The position numbers were made by a program, and so were the translations under genes. Positions 24,399-37,162 of a stretch of DNA of 64,000 nucleotides are shown here, one piece after another. Positions within the stretch are counted from its first letter, which is position 1. Every line of letters starts with the position of its first letter. The notes beneath the pieces are model-generated. The model was not told the DNA's origin and ran no database searches. It saw only the letters and a program-made list of their open reading frames with translations. The DNA comes from Lomentospora prolificans (Eukaryota; Ascomycota; Sordariomycetes; Microascales; Microascaceae), in assembly GCA_029532625.1 (NCBI GenBank), contig JARFXM010000007.1:496001-560000 (forward strand). Direction: 5' to 3'.

Positions 24399-27300
24399 CT
24401 TGATCGAGGTTGATGAGGGGTGAGGGGTATCTGTTTGAATGAAGAGAAAAGAAGGGGAATAAGGGGAATAAGTCTGAGGGATTGAAAACTCAGAACTGTA
24501 TAGGTGGGAGGCTCGAGGGGAATAAATAAGTGTTCCGATCTAGAGAAGGTTTGGAGGGATCACGGATGGGCAGGCCGAAGTTGGTGTTAACTGGGAGAGG
24601 CTGTGAGGGGTTGGAGCCTAGCTGGCGCTGGGAAGCAGACTGTGGCGGTTTGTTACTACCTTGGTATTAGGGTGGGAATTTAGTTGTTCTGTTTGGGCGG
24701 CTGAATTACGAAGTAATTCATGTTTTCTTACTGTGGAGTGTTCTGACGGTGGTCTTGGTTGTGCTTGTACTTGTATTCTGGGGCAGTGAAATGTTAAAGT
24801 GGGGGGGCGGTAATCAGGGCAGGATAACTTTGGCTTGAAGGGATCTTGCAACTATCTAAAAGAGGAGTATGCTATGTGAGACTCCTATCCTACGATCTCT
24901 GGCTTTATAGACTGGAATGGGATGGCATATTGGAGAGAATTACTATGATTTCCTTCTCATTCTTGCTCCCGTCGTCTGTTTGTATAGGCATCTGAACTTT
25001 GATGACCTAAGGCACTTGCAACCTGAGACTAAACCTGCTGAACTAGCTGGCAGGAGCCAGCATCCACTTCCACAGTTGGCCTTGTGGGGTTATTCAAGGC
25101 GGCCACCAGGCATGGGAAGGGGAGGGACTAAGCCCAGCCAAATCAAGAACAAGAGTTTTGACTCCTCTAGGGTTGATGCAATGTTCATTCCATCTATCCC
25201 GTCATTCCCGTTTCGTTCCTCTGCTGCACGGTTCAGCTCTAGCGATGTCGGGTTCTCAAGGGAAATGGCGCGAGCGGTGATGACTGATCGGATCCGAGTC
25301 CCTTGCTGGTGGAAGTTTCCGCCGCCTTCCACCACCCTCGCCACACCCTCAGCTCACCAGGGGCATGTGCTATGTGCCTATGAGGAAGCTCTTAGGGCTC
25401 GAGTCTGGTTCGCTCGTGTCGGGGAAGAGGGGAAAAAGACTGGTGAGCCCGTGCCTGCTCCCCGCCCAACCGGCGCTTGACTACGAATGTTCACTAGGAG
25501 TGTCGAGATCAAACGCATTAAAAGACTATGTTGCGCTAGTGAAAGCGGCGCCGACTCTTGGCCGGTGTGGATTGCATGCCTTCTTTTACTCCTGAAAAGA
25601 AGAAGTATAGGATGAAGAAGAGGAGGAAGAAGAAGAAGAAAAAGAGAGAAGAGAAAAGGGGAGAAATTGTGAGCTGCCGGCCCTTCGGCGGCATCCATCG
25701 TTCAAAGACTGGTTGCGGTGTAGACAAACTTGGAGGAGCGCGGATGAATCCATCACATGGCCCTCTCATCTGGTCCACAAGTTCGGACTAACTGCACCTT
25801 CTACGACCGGATCACGATCTAATATTCTAAAGAGGACCAGCCACGGGGACTCCTGTAACGCCCCTATGATTGTGTCTTACCCTGTAGAGGTTAGGTTCTC
25901 TTGATATCGAATACTTCGAATCGAAGGAAGGTGTACTGAAGCACAGAAAGACGGGAGCTCAGGCGCCAATGTCGCACTTCCGCGAGAGAGAAGGCGGGCG
26001 GCGCTAATTGATGTCACACTTGCTGAGTCATGTTTACTGAGCTTGTCCACTAACTTCAAGCTCCAAGAGTACTGCTCTCCGGCTTCACACTCAAGAAAAG
26101 CTCACCGATATGACAATATGCACTTCTTTTTCTGTTAAGCGGCCGGTATGGAGTTAAAAGTTCGGTATCCATTCGCCGTTTGAGCAGAGTGACGTTTGGC
26201 CTGTGCCGACTCCATCGAAAAGGAAAAGAGTGGGAGAGGCCCTGATCGACGAGCCCCTGAATTCATAACATCGGATTATTGCCATCATTTGCTCTCCACA
26301 CTTCTAATTACTGAAAACCCCCCCAAACGAGCCATCCCCCTATTCTAGTAAAAAAAAAGGAGGAAAAACAAGGTCGGAGTGCGAGAAGGAAACACCGCCT
26401 TCGTTCGGCTCTAGCATCGTCTGAGTATCAGACCGGGCTTCCCCAAGACACTGTAGAACCCCGTTAACTACAAGCCGCCGTCCTAGACTAAGGAGCAGCG
26501 TGCCACCTCGCCGGCGTCATTCCACGACCCCAGATGAGGACCGCTTTTGTGTGGTCACGTATCTGTAACTTGGCGACCGAGATAGAATGTTTGAGAGAGA
26601 AAATCGCCTCATCTGATAAATCGTTGAGCTTCGCGCCTTTTGTGCCTGGCACCTCCATCCGAGTCGTACAAGCGGCGATGCGGGAACCATTTTCACTAAC
26701 ATGGTAAATCGACTGACTGTGTGTGTTGGAGGCAACGGGCTCGCGGCGCGAGACCAGGGGTACCGTCGAACGGCAAGATCCACTTTTTGGTTGGGGAGAA
26801 GAGAGACCGTCTATGGAAGGTCCGGATGGCGGATGGGATGGCCCGAGGAAAGAGGAAAGAATTTTATTGCGTTAAACTTTTCCCGTTGCGTTTAACTCCC
26901 AATTTCTCCATTTTGCGGAGCCGTCGTCCGTACAATTCAGCGTAGCTACATCCATCGTGACATCAGCCGCCCTTGACAGTCTGATGCTCGCTGGTTTATG
27001 ATGAAGACGATTATCGTTTGAACTGGTCCGATTATCAGCATTGAAGAGCAGGCCCCCGCCGGTATCTTAAGCGTCGATGTGCTGTTAATTGTTTGCAGCG
27101 GTGAACAAGGGTTGTCTCCGGTGGAGATACGTGTTCACGTTGAAATTGATACCATCGATGGACTTGCAGATGCAGGTGACCCAGGTGTACCTTCCCGGGC
27201 ATCCATTTGTAGCGATACTCTGGGGTCGCTCTAGGCCAGCGTCCAAAAACGCATCCATTGATCAGACCAGGTGTTGTTGACTGTGCTGGCTCCTCAGATA

Positions 27301-28324
27301 AGAAACGACGGCAGTTCCCAACAAAATCTCTTGGAAAAGCCGGCCAATGTCCCAGAAGAGGGTGTTCTTTGACAGTATCAAGTCGATCTGGGTCCGGGCG
27401 AATTATTAATAGCTTCATTTGGCCCTGTCCCGGTTTCAGGGGGCTTCAAGTTGGGGCTCGAGTCGAAAGAGTAGTATCGCCTCGCTTGATCAGAGTAATA
27501 GTGAACAGCTGGCAATTAGAGTACCGCACCCAATAATACTACCTGTACCTTCGAAACTGCCAGATAATAATAATATATGGTGTATTACTTCGTACAGCAA
27601 GATCCATTATCAGTCAATCAATGACATAGCATTGCACCGGCCAGTGCAACCACTGATTCCTGTCAGTGACGCCCGGATAAAGAGGTACCTCTACTTGTTC
27701 TAGTCGTGGCAGGTACATGCCTGCTCTCCATTCTCCAGTCGCGTCACGGTTCCCAATCAAAGTCCATGTTCCTTGGCCCTTGCTCTCTAGCTTATATCCC
27801 TGTTGACACTTCTGCTGCATATTATTAAAACACACCAGACTCCTCCAGTTTGACCAATCTCCATTCTGCTGGCTCGAAAAGAAACCATCTGAGGGCTGCC
27901 TTTTCCTCCCCTCTCCCTTACAAACAACAAAACTAGGGAAATTTTCCATCCTCCCCAAGTAACAGCGCGCGACAGAACCTCTTTTTCTTTGGCCCCTGCT
28001 CCGACGGACCATGGAACAACGGGCTGCTGTTGGGGAACAGACATCTTGACTTTTCTTTCGCGCCAGGTGTTAAAACGGGGCGCATATCCCTAAGACATTC
28101 CGGACCGACGACCCAACTTCCTAGCTCTTTCCTGCTCTTTCTGGTCCTTCCCCTCCGAACCGCTGGCGCTCTATCATGCGCTGGTCGGGTCCTGTTATGC
28201 GATTCTGCCTTCTACCTCGAATACCGATGTTCACGATCCGTCCTCAGATCAAACCTGTTTTCCGCGAGTCGATGCGAGAGCTGCACCTATCAATATAACT
28301 AGGCGAAAAGACCCCCCATCCAAC
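24399..28324. other. Gene-poor stretch between skp1 and smp3
   Basis: No complete gene supported. A purine-rich GAA/AGG stretch lies at about 25605-25665. A short coding-like minus-strand frame at 27085-27258 is listed separately. The last few hundred bases are C/T-rich and probably contain the smp3 promoter. Other frames of 100-190 codons look random. Confidence 0.45.
27085..27258 (-). CDS. Tentative 57-aa ORF or exon with a CxC motif
   Basis: ATG at 27258 opens 57 codons ending at TAA 27087-27085. Codons in its second half are strongly C-ending (ACC, GTC, ATC, TGC, TTC, AAC), like the real genes of this window and unlike the surrounding DNA. It contains GCPGRYTWVTCICKSIDG and then NFNVNTYLH. 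There is no signal peptide and the start may be an internal Met of a longer spliced product. I do not recognise a family; it may be the last exon of a small gene, or a remnant. Confidence 0.22.
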   Translation of the reverse strand: MDAFLDAGLERPQSIATNGCPGRYTWVTCICKSIDGINFNVNTYLHRRQPLFTAANN

Positions 28325-30430
28325 ATGTGGAGGCGCGTCTACTTACTGCTTGTCCTTGTCCGACTGTGGTTCGCCCTCTCTCCCAGCTATCTACACCCAG
28401 ATGAGAACTTTCAGGGTCCAGAAGTGATTGCTGGTAAGTAAACGGAAAACGGGGTTATCTTCGCGTCACCTTTCAGCTTCGTTTCCTTTTTTTTTTTTTT
28501 TTTTTTCTCTTTCATCGGCGCCGATGTTGGCAGCTCGGATATGCAGGCCGAACTTGTTTTTGGTGTGCGGTCGCCTAGCTTTTCTTGACGCCGGGGGGAG
28601 ATGGATGATCGCACGCCTCGCTCGATTAGTTTCTTCGGCTGCCTACTTCTGCTACCCTAGCTCAATGTGTCACCGGTTGTCGATTTGCGCCGTTCTTTCC
28701 GCGTTCAGCTCGTTGGCGACGATATCGGCCGCCGGGTTGGGGACTGCTATTTAACACCACTTTTGGAGCGTCATGATGCTAACAAGGTCATGTGTGTCTA
28801 GGCCAAATTTTTAGTTACCCTGTCCGCCACACGTGGGAATTCACGAGCGACCACCCGATTCGAAGCGTGTTCCCGCTATGGCCCGTCTACGGCCTCCCGA
28901 TGCTGCTGCTCCGGTGGCTATGGATCGGCAACGGCCAGGCTGGCGAGATCCCGCCCATTGCTGTCTTCTGGACCCTCCGCGTTCTGATGTTTGTGATAAG
29001 CTTCGTGCTGGAGGATTGGGCGATCCACGAACTCATACAGTCGCCGCGACACAGGCGACTTGCCGTCCTTCTTGTGGCATCCTCGTATGTCACTTGGACG
29101 TATCAGACGCATACCTTTTCAAATTCTATCGAAACCCTCATTGTTGCATGGAGCATGGTCTTGATCCAGCGCATTGTCGAAGCTCCGGTACGTTTGGAGC
29201 AAGCTCCCAACCCGCACCTTGCATGCAAGCCCTGCCAAGGAGGCTTGGTACTACTTGGGGTCTGAAAGGATTGCAACGTACTGACTAACTTTTGGCAGCA
29301 ACGCTCATCCCTTTTGTCGTGTACGATTCTCGGCATAGTCGCCGTCTTTGGCATTTTCAACCGTATTACTTTCCCAGCATTCCTTGTTTTCCCTGGTGTT
29401 CGCTTGATACCCCAATTACTAAATAAGTATGTGCACCTTGTCATGTCCAGACTATTATACTAGCTCGCGGGTAAAAGTATAGTTGACGCTAACAAGAATG
29501 CTTAGACCGCTGTCCCTCTGTGTGATGGCACTAGCTGGCCTCGTCACGGCTGTCGTGGCCATTGCGCTCGATACCGCGTTCTACTCTGCCGAGCCTATTA
29601 CCTGGGCCGACCTAATTTTCCGCCCAGTTATCACCCCCCTCAACAACCTCGCCTACAACATATCTCCTACCAACCTGGCCCAGCATGGCCTTCACCCGTG
29701 GTACCAGCATCTGCTGGCCAACATCCCCATGCTGCTCGGCCCCGCAACCCTCCTCACCGTCGTTCGGCCGCATCTCTCCCTTCGACTGTACTCGGCGATC
29801 TCGGGCATCATCGTCCTCTCCATCTTCCAGCACCAGGAGGCCCGCTTCCTGCTCCCCACCGTGCCGTTGATCTTGTCTTCGGTGCGTCTCCCTAAGAATA
29901 AAGTCCTCATGAGGGTTTGGACTGCGGCGTGGATTATATTCAACCTAGTATTCGGGGTGCTCATGGGCATCTACCACCAAGGCGGCATTGTCCCCGCGCA
30001 GGTATTTATCAGCAGCCAGCCCGACGCGACGCAAGCCATATGGTGGAAGACGTACACACCTCCCATCTGGCTCCTCAACGGCAAGAACGAAGTGCTCGAA
30101 ACCCGCGATGTTATGGGCATGAAGGGCTCTGCTCTGCTCGGGGAGCTGGACCGCCTCGCCACCTGCGATACCCCCGCCGACCGGAGGAATCAAGAGTATC
30201 TCAAGGAGAACAACGGGACGTATCTCATCGCGCCTACGTCGGCGACTTGGCTAGACCCGTACCTGCCCAACAAGGGACTCGCTGGCCTGAGATTCAGGGA
30301 GGTATGGAGGACGCGGACGCACCTCAACCTCGACGACCTCGACTTCGCCGAGGACGGTGTGTGGAATACACTGTCGAGGGTAATTGGGAGGAGAGGGCTA
30401 GCAGTGTGGAGGGTTACCAAGAGCTGCTAA
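28325..30430 (+). CDS. smp3: GPI mannosyltransferase 4 (Smp3/PIG-Z family, GT22)
   Basis: Four exons, 28325-28433, 28802-29187, 29299-29426 and 29506-30430, give 515 aa. Intron 1 (368 nt) contains a T run of 20; all four junctions keep frame and have CTAAC or CTAACT before the acceptor. Seen: N-terminal membrane segment then HPDENFQGPE (residues 24-33), the GT22 catalytic loop, many hydrophobic helices, and HQEARFLLP near 317-325, the second family hallmark. Smp3 adds the fourth mannose to the GPI precursor in the ER lumen, using dolichol-phosphate mannose; in yeast it is essential because ethanolamine-phosphate for protein attachment needs this mannose. The GH16 gene in this window is a likely client product. 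The C-terminal region past 400 is soluble and less conserved. Confidence 0.95.
28487..28506 (+). repeat. Poly(T) run, 20 nt, in smp3 intron 1
   Basis: An uninterrupted run of 20 T shortly after the intron 1 donor. It is too far from the acceptor to serve as the polypyrimidine tract. Confidence 0.9.
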
Positions 30431-31804
30431 ATCGTTACATAGGGAAGAGAGGCGTTTTTTTCTTCTTCTTTTTACCCTGGTGCCTCGTTCTCTTTTCTGG
30501 TTCAGTCTCTTGTCTATAACTTCGGGTAGGGAGGATAAGAAAGGCGGATTTTCTTATCCTGGAATTAGCAACATGGTCTCTTTTTCCTCATCTTTTTTTT
30601 TTTTGCGCCGGGGGGGTGGTTTTGTTAGAACAGGGAGGCACCAATTGTTTATTCGTTCGTATATTATAGAAAAGGGAAGGCAGGCAGGCAAGTTTCAACG
30701 ACACCACTTTTTTTAAACCCCGAGGTGTTGTTTTTTCTTTTTATATATATACTCTTGTTTCCAGAGGATCCACACCAATGGGGAAGGCACGGAAGGGAGG
30801 GAAGAAAATCAAAGATTCCTCTCCAGTCGTTCTTGTTTTCATTTTCATTTTTATTTTTTTCTTCTTTGATTGAGAGAGAACAATCAATGAAATAAAAAAG
30901 TAAAACGTTTCAAATTGGCTTTGAAAAAATGTGGGTTTGTCTATAATGCGTCTGGTAGGTGTGGACAAAGGAGGATTCTATGTACATTTCATGGACGAGG
31001 AAATAAAAAATGGCCGATAGATGGAAACGACTGCTGTGGGAATAATGTATGTCGCTTAGAGGGAAAAAGATGGAAGAAAAATAAAAATATCCAGGGCGTC
31101 AAGTGATCCAAACTCCCGTTATTCCCGTTCTTTCGTATGGAAAGATTTCGCCAAAAAAAAAAAAAGATTTCCGATCCCGTTTTCGGCGGGTGGGAGAGTA
31201 AAAACAACAAAAAGGCCCCCGAGCTGGTTTGGGAGGAAGATATATACACGAGTGATTTGGGAAGAAATATGTACAGATCAAATTGATCAGTGTCGTAGAG
31301 ACCCCAAGGTGGCTGGCTGGCGAGGGCGGACACGCTGGTTATGCCCCGGATCCGGATTGGTCTTGGCTTCAGCCACTGGGGGGTCGCGTTTTGCTAGGTC
31401 CCTTGCAGATGCGATGGCGCCCAGGGGGGAGGGGGGGTTCCATGGTGTCGGGTCGAAGTTCTGTTCTGTGTCTCCTTCACGGCGTTCTGCGGAGGCTCGA
31501 CGAGAAGGACATCGTTCCTAGGGTTTCGCGCGTCTGGAGTATGGAGGAGCTCGACCGATGGTAAGCTGGGATGAGATGGGGCGAAGATTTTCGATATCCG
31601 ATATCCGATATCAGGGACAAAGTCTCAAGAATAGACGACCGTTGAAAAATCTGGGGTCGCAAGATAGGGACAAACATTCTCAGATTCTCAGCCCAATTCG
31701 TCTGAAGCATAAGCTTCGAGTTCCAGTCTCTTGAACGCCCCTCTCCCCAATCCATGGATCCCGGGTTTAGAGTCGATTTTATACCGTTGAACTGAACAAT
31801 GCGC
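30431..31804. other. Intergenic between convergent smp3 and the membrane protein gene
   Basis: A/T- and homopolymer-rich 3' flanks. Three perfect copies of CGATATC lie in tandem at 31592-31612. No gene supported. Confidence 0.45.
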
Positions 31805-32630
31805 TCATTTCTTGTTGGGATTCTCAACCCTCAACGCCAAAAATCGATCGTCGTCCTCCTCGCTATTCCCCACCTTTCTCTTCAAAACGCACTTGCCCCC
31901 CTCGTCGTCGTCGGCGTTGTCTGAATCGGGCTCCTCCCAGCTAACGCCCAGACAGCCATCCCCGCTGGCGCAGAGGTCGATGCAGTCGCTCATGGACGAG
32001 ACCGAGGAGGACGAGATGTCAACGGACCCGAGGGAGGTGGGGTAATCGAGGCCGCAGACGAGGCGGAAGTAGGCGTCGGGATTGGCAGGGGATTGGAATA
32101 TGGAATTGTTGTTCTCGGGGCACGAGATGTCGGTGGTGGAGGTGGAGAGGATGTCCGGTGTCGTTGTTTGGGGATCGGCTCTGAGATCTGGTTAGCCACA
32201 ATTCCCTGCGAGATATCTCGAGGTCCTTCAGATCTCTCAAACCAAGACCTCCTCGAAACAAACATGGAATGGACAAAACTCACTTCCTCTTCTTGCTAAA
32301 CGCAATACCAGCACCAACCCCTATCGCCACAGCTGCAACAGCAACCAAAACCCCACCAGAAATGATCAGAAAGAACACTTTCCTCTTGATGCCGCAAATG
32401 GTCTCCCGCTTCGTTCCTGCTGCCTTGTTCGCGCTCGAGAGGTTATACGCGCCACTCTCCTCATCGTCGGGAGTCGTGGGGTGCTGCGGGTTTAGGTTAG
32501 GCGGAGGAGCCGGCCACCGCCAGGGTGTGTCCGCCGACGAGGAACTTGTCTGTTCGTAGGGGTGGGTGTCTGGCGGAAGGGCAGCGTCGGGGGCTGGGGC
32601 TTGGGTGGCGGAGGATTTGGACCACCACAT
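31805..32630 (-). CDS. Single-pass membrane protein with Cys-rich, possibly PAN/Apple-like ectodomain
   Basis: Two exons on the minus strand, 32630-32284 and 32180-31805, give 240 aa; the 103-nt intron starts GTGAGT and its chosen acceptor (after TCTCAG) is the one that keeps frame. Residues 1-80 are Pro/Ser-rich and cytosol-like. A basic patch KRK precedes a long hydrophobic Gly/Ala/Val helix (about residues 85-110), giving a signal-anchor topology with the C-terminus outside. The ectodomain has cysteines in ISCPENN, RLVCGLDY, SDCIDLCASGDGCLGVSW and GKCVLK, spacing that recalls PAN/Apple folds found in many filamentous-fungal surface proteins. It may be a surface protein or sensor; the ligand is unknown. 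The family is recurrent in Pezizomycotina but has no established function that I can name. Confidence 0.75.
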
Positions 32631-35600
32631 TTTGAAAAACGAAGATTAGGCTGGTTTGAAGCTCGAGTCCGGGGGAGAAGGAACTCGGCTTCGAACTGAA
32701 AGACTGGGAGGCAGGCGTCGCTCCGAAGTAGGGTCGTGGGTGGATGAGGAAAGACTGTTCCACGATCCGTTGTCCTGTTTGATGAGCTTACGAGCCTTTG
32801 GTATGGCTCGAAGCAGTTGACAGGGCTCTTGAGAGGACGTGGGTTTTCTCTCTATGATCCGTAATCCTCCGGCTATCTCATGCCCGCAGTTGACATCTAG
32901 ATCGTTACTTCCTTCTACCCTCTCGGCTTACACGGACGCTGCGATTCGTGTGGTGCCGGTTGACCTAACGAGCCACTACTGATTCCTTTGGATGACTGTC
33001 GGATTCCCTTATTGGAAGATTCCCAATAACTCCTTCTACCCCTCTAATCGGTTCGAACGAACGAGGGAAGGATAGGTATAGCGAGTGCCGGGCGGACGAA
33101 GCGGTGGTAATGGGAGCAAAAGCCAATACTAAAAAGGAATAAGATAATACGGGTGAGAAGAGTCTGAGACGGCAAGAGGAGAACCACAGAGGGTTTTGTT
33201 TGGTAAAGAAAGAAGAGAGGCCGGTGGGGGCAAGGAAGAGAACAAGATCCTCGAAACGATGATGATTCTCAAATGGGGTTTAGAAAGTAAAGTAGTAGGC
33301 AAGCGTGGGGGGGGAGAAAGGGAATAGCAAGAAGGGAACGAGGGCTGGCCCTTGGGCAGGGGAGGGGCGTGTAAGACTAGAGAGAGTGTCCCCAGAAGGC
33401 TTGTATACAAGGTTGATGGTTGAAACAAAATAGTGTAGAGCGTAGCGTAGAGGGAGATGAGAAAGAGGGAACTTGGAGTGGAGAGGTTGCGTGGAAGATA
33501 GCAAGACGAGGGAGTGTGTGCAATGTCGGCTGGACGGGGTGGGAGTATTAGATCGGGGAGTAGGGCTAATAACTGTACATCATAGCTCGAATAAGCCGAG
33601 TTATTGGGCAAATGTGTGAATTGTGGAAAGCAGCACGGCAAAATGGGCGGCCGAGAAAGACCAAGACGCTGAAAAAGAGGCTTCCCGCCAAGAGAGTCAA
33701 GCGACTCGCGCTTGGAGAGAGAAATGAAGGGCCAACAATTGAGTTGTGCAAATAAAAAAACAGAAGGTGATACCAACATGAAAGAACGTTGAACCCTTGG
33801 GTTTGAGAGTAAGACAAGACAGGCTCCCGTCACCAGCGAGTGTTTCTCCATGTTGGAGACCACATCAATATGTATATTCGCTGGGTATCAGTTGTGGTTT
33901 TCTGGCATATCTCTGTTTGCTTTTCCTTTCTTAGTTGACTGGCCCCTTTTGGACTTTTGCGTACGGCGGCATTCTCGCACGACGACGACAACGACAACGA
34001 CGATTCCTCCTTTCCTCGTGTTAAGCTCTCTCCCGCCCGCCCGGAGAATTTATGCAGATGGTGATCTACACTCTCCAAACTAAGACACACCCTACACTAC
34101 CCGACCCAGCGAGGACCAACTCTGGGTGACTGTTCCCCCTTCGGCTAGGGGCGATTCCTAGGAGGGTTGTTTTACGTATCTTTTACAAGTAGGCCTATGA
34201 ATCGATTCTCAGGGCTGGTCGTCAATGCAATCGCGACGGGTACCAGAGCCGAATAAGCATGGCAGGTAAGAGGTCGAATGGAGAAAGGATGAACAAAGCA
34301 AATTTGGCCCTCCAGCGCCGAGTATACATCGAATCCCTGAATGAACGCGCTGGCTCTCGAACAGTGGAAACAGGCGTGATGTAGCAAATCATCGCGACTC
34401 CCGGCCAGGGGAAAAGAGGGCTTGGGCGCGCAGAGGAAAGGATTGACAAAGAGGAAAGAAAATAAGGGACGAAGGATTGATCATTTGTGAAGGGGAGAGA
34501 ATGGGGAGGGGTGGCCCTGTCAAACGGGAAGGGGGAGGGTAGAGTTCAGAGTGAAAGGTCAAGCAAGAGGGGGCGTGAGTTTAGAGTGGCAGGCTTTTGA
34601 GTTTAGGTGGGCTAGCGGGCTTGGGCTGTAGCGTAGCTTTGCGAGATCTCGGATGCGAGGGAGGAAAGATCTCGGATTCCAAGCCGCATGTGCAAGTTAC
34701 ACCCTGCGCAGAAGAAGGATGTAGCGTTCAAGCTACCAGCAGAAAGGGTGCGAAGGATGGATCATTGAATGCGAGAGTTTGAACCCTATTAGCCTGCAAG
34801 CACTTTCGACAGCTATCTGCGCCAGCAGGGTTGTCGTGAGAAGTGGCATGGAACAATCGGAAAGAGTGGGTAGCGTTGGGTATAATCCCGACTGCAACTC
34901 TGGAGGCTCAAAAATAAAGGACACGGGGGTTCTTTTTCCAAGGTTCGTGCAGCTGCGCCGAAAACATTTGAAGAGGGTTTTAGTGGATAGGGCAACTTTA
35001 CACTGCAATTGGAGGGGATCAATTGACGATTCCATAATCGATCCGTCCTACTTTGGAAGGTTACGCTCGTTCTGGAAGCTTTGGCCGCAGGACTCACTCG
35101 CCCCTTCTTTTTTTTTTCTTTTTCGCCGCTTTGCTAAAATGTTTAGGAGGGTAGCCATTCGGTAGCGGCACTTGAATCATAACTAATTCGAGATGTGGTG
35201 GGGGGGCAACAAACGGAAAGGATGCTGGCGACTGGCCCCACGGAAACAACAACCATAGATGTGCGTTTCGGTCCGTTAACATGAACGGGGCGGGAAAACG
35301 AGTACCCATACTCTGCTCAATAGTTTGTCGAAAAGAGGATACATGTGAAATTTGGACACTCCCGGCTGGGGGGCCGTTCTTCACTTTCTCGCCTCAATGA
35401 CGAACCCTCTTATCCACCGGGTAGCCTACCTTGGCAGGTTTAGCAGGGGCGAAAAGAAAAAGAAAAGTTGGCGGATACTGCAGGATCATTCGGGCCTGAT
35501 CTTCCCTGCCCATTTCGGAGTGGTGGTTAGTTATACCAATTCCAGCTCCTGCGGCGGAGCCCTCTGAGTGTCGGAGGCCGGAACTACTGGGAGCTAACGC

Positions 35601-36238
35601 AGAGTTGGCGCTGGGCCTGGCGAACCCCAGGGCCGATGGGAGTGGGTTGGGGAGTGGGGGGTGGAGTAGCAGATAAGGGCGAAGGGCAGAACAGAACGTG
35701 GAACAAGTGGACTGGGCCAGGCCACATTTCTCGTCAGGTCATGTTTGCGTTGACGTCGCGAGAAGCTAAACTGAAGAATCCAGATTCGAGATGTAGACGA
35801 TACGCCGAAATGCCAGGGACCATCCCGGACAAATATGTACCACGACTCGACAACTTTATCTCTTACAGCGGCGTTATAGTCGCGTAGGCAGGAAACTAGC
35901 TATAGACGAAAAGCCTCATCGAGGTATACTCGGCAGTGCCGCGCACTATAATAGAGCCAAAAACAAGGATCACATAGTAATCCGACTCTACTGGGAGGGC
36001 GGAGGCAAGGGAAGCGAAAACTAGAAGGAAAAGAAATAGGTAGAAATTCGTGCCGCATGTTTCAATCTGGGAAAGAACGACGCAGGTATTGGCTTGGGGC
36101 CCCGTTTTAGCCAGTGGAAGCGCGGGAAGTACATTGCGAGGGCGCTTTTGCTGAATACTAACCCGCGCCGCCTGTACCTGTGTGTCGCTTTGTATTGGTT
36201 GATATCATAATACAAGATATCTCACTCTTTGCAGGGCG

Positions 36239-36371
36239 CCGGATGGTTATTGCTGGGCTTGCCAGCCTGTGCTCGCTCAAAACCTGCTGGCTGGACCGTG
36301 CCGCACGGCACTGGCTCTGGATGCGAGTATACATGTCGAAAGGGCCACAGAGCCTTCGACGTGTGTTACGG
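36239..36371 (+). CDS. Tentative exon of a small Cys-containing peptide
   Basis: A TTTGCAG acceptor-like site precedes a frame (in register with 36235) that contains KPAGWTVPHGTGSGCEYTC followed by RKGHRAFDVCYG, after a short hydrophobic stretch (GWLLLGLPACA). A GTAATT donor-like site follows the TAC codon around 36371. The three closely spaced Cys and the preceding hydrophobic run would suit a secreted peptide, but there is no ATG in the frame and I could not place a first exon. It may equally be chance. Confidence 0.15.
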
Positions 36372-37140
36372 TAATTTCTCTACAGCACAACTCACAGCTC
36401 CTGAATGGCTCGTCTAGTCCTGTTCGCGTATGCATTTCTTCATGAAGGAACCGCAAGGAAACCGAGATTTGGCCAGGGAGACTAAAGCCTTGAAGAAGGC
36501 CCGCGGTCACATGGTATAGTTCTGCACGCTGGCAGAGAGGCTGACGAGCCTATACTAGATTTCACCAAATGTGTCGTGCCGCAGACGGGGAGGGACATTG
36601 CGAGATTGTCAGGATCTGCGGGAGGCGTATGCAGGAATAAGGTGCCCCCTCCTGATGTGCGGCCGTCCAAAGCGTGGAAGGTATGGGTTGTCTTATTTTC
36701 CGCGGCGCCTCTTTTTCTCTTCTTTCATTGAGTGCGTGTCTCGCCAGAAGATACGCAAGCTAGCTGGCTGTTACGGCCAGGCATAATGGGCTTTGGGGCC
36801 GACGATCCCTTTCTTGTTGAACGAACGCGCTGGGGCAGGGCGAGGGATTCGCGTTTGGTTTCGCACCTCAAACTCTTGGATGTTTGCTTTTTGTGTTTGT
36901 CCACCATGAGATGGCTGCCCTGGTTTGCAGAGAGCAGGGTAACCACGCATCGAACTCGCATTGCTGGCTGGCATTGCATTGCAGCGTTCTGCTTCACCCG
37001 CCGTAGCAGTCGGATTGCTTAGAGAAAGCAGAAACGGGGTCTGGTGTGAACGCCCGAGCTTTCTCCGACAGAGGCGAAATAGCAAGCGATTTTATTTTGG
37101 GAGCCAGCTTGCTACTCGCAAAAGAGCGACCGAAGGAGCC

Positions 37141-37162
37141 TTTTTTTTTTTTTTTTTTTTTT
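37141..37162. repeat. Poly(T) run, 22 nt
   Basis: Homopolymer run in non-coding DNA. It has no similarity in flanks to the other long T runs. Confidence 0.9.

Noticed and set aside
33129..33863. 244-codon minus-strand open frame
   Set aside because: Leu/Pro/Ser-rich translation of a pyrimidine-rich upstream region, with no domain or codon signal; probably leader sequence of the membrane protein gene.
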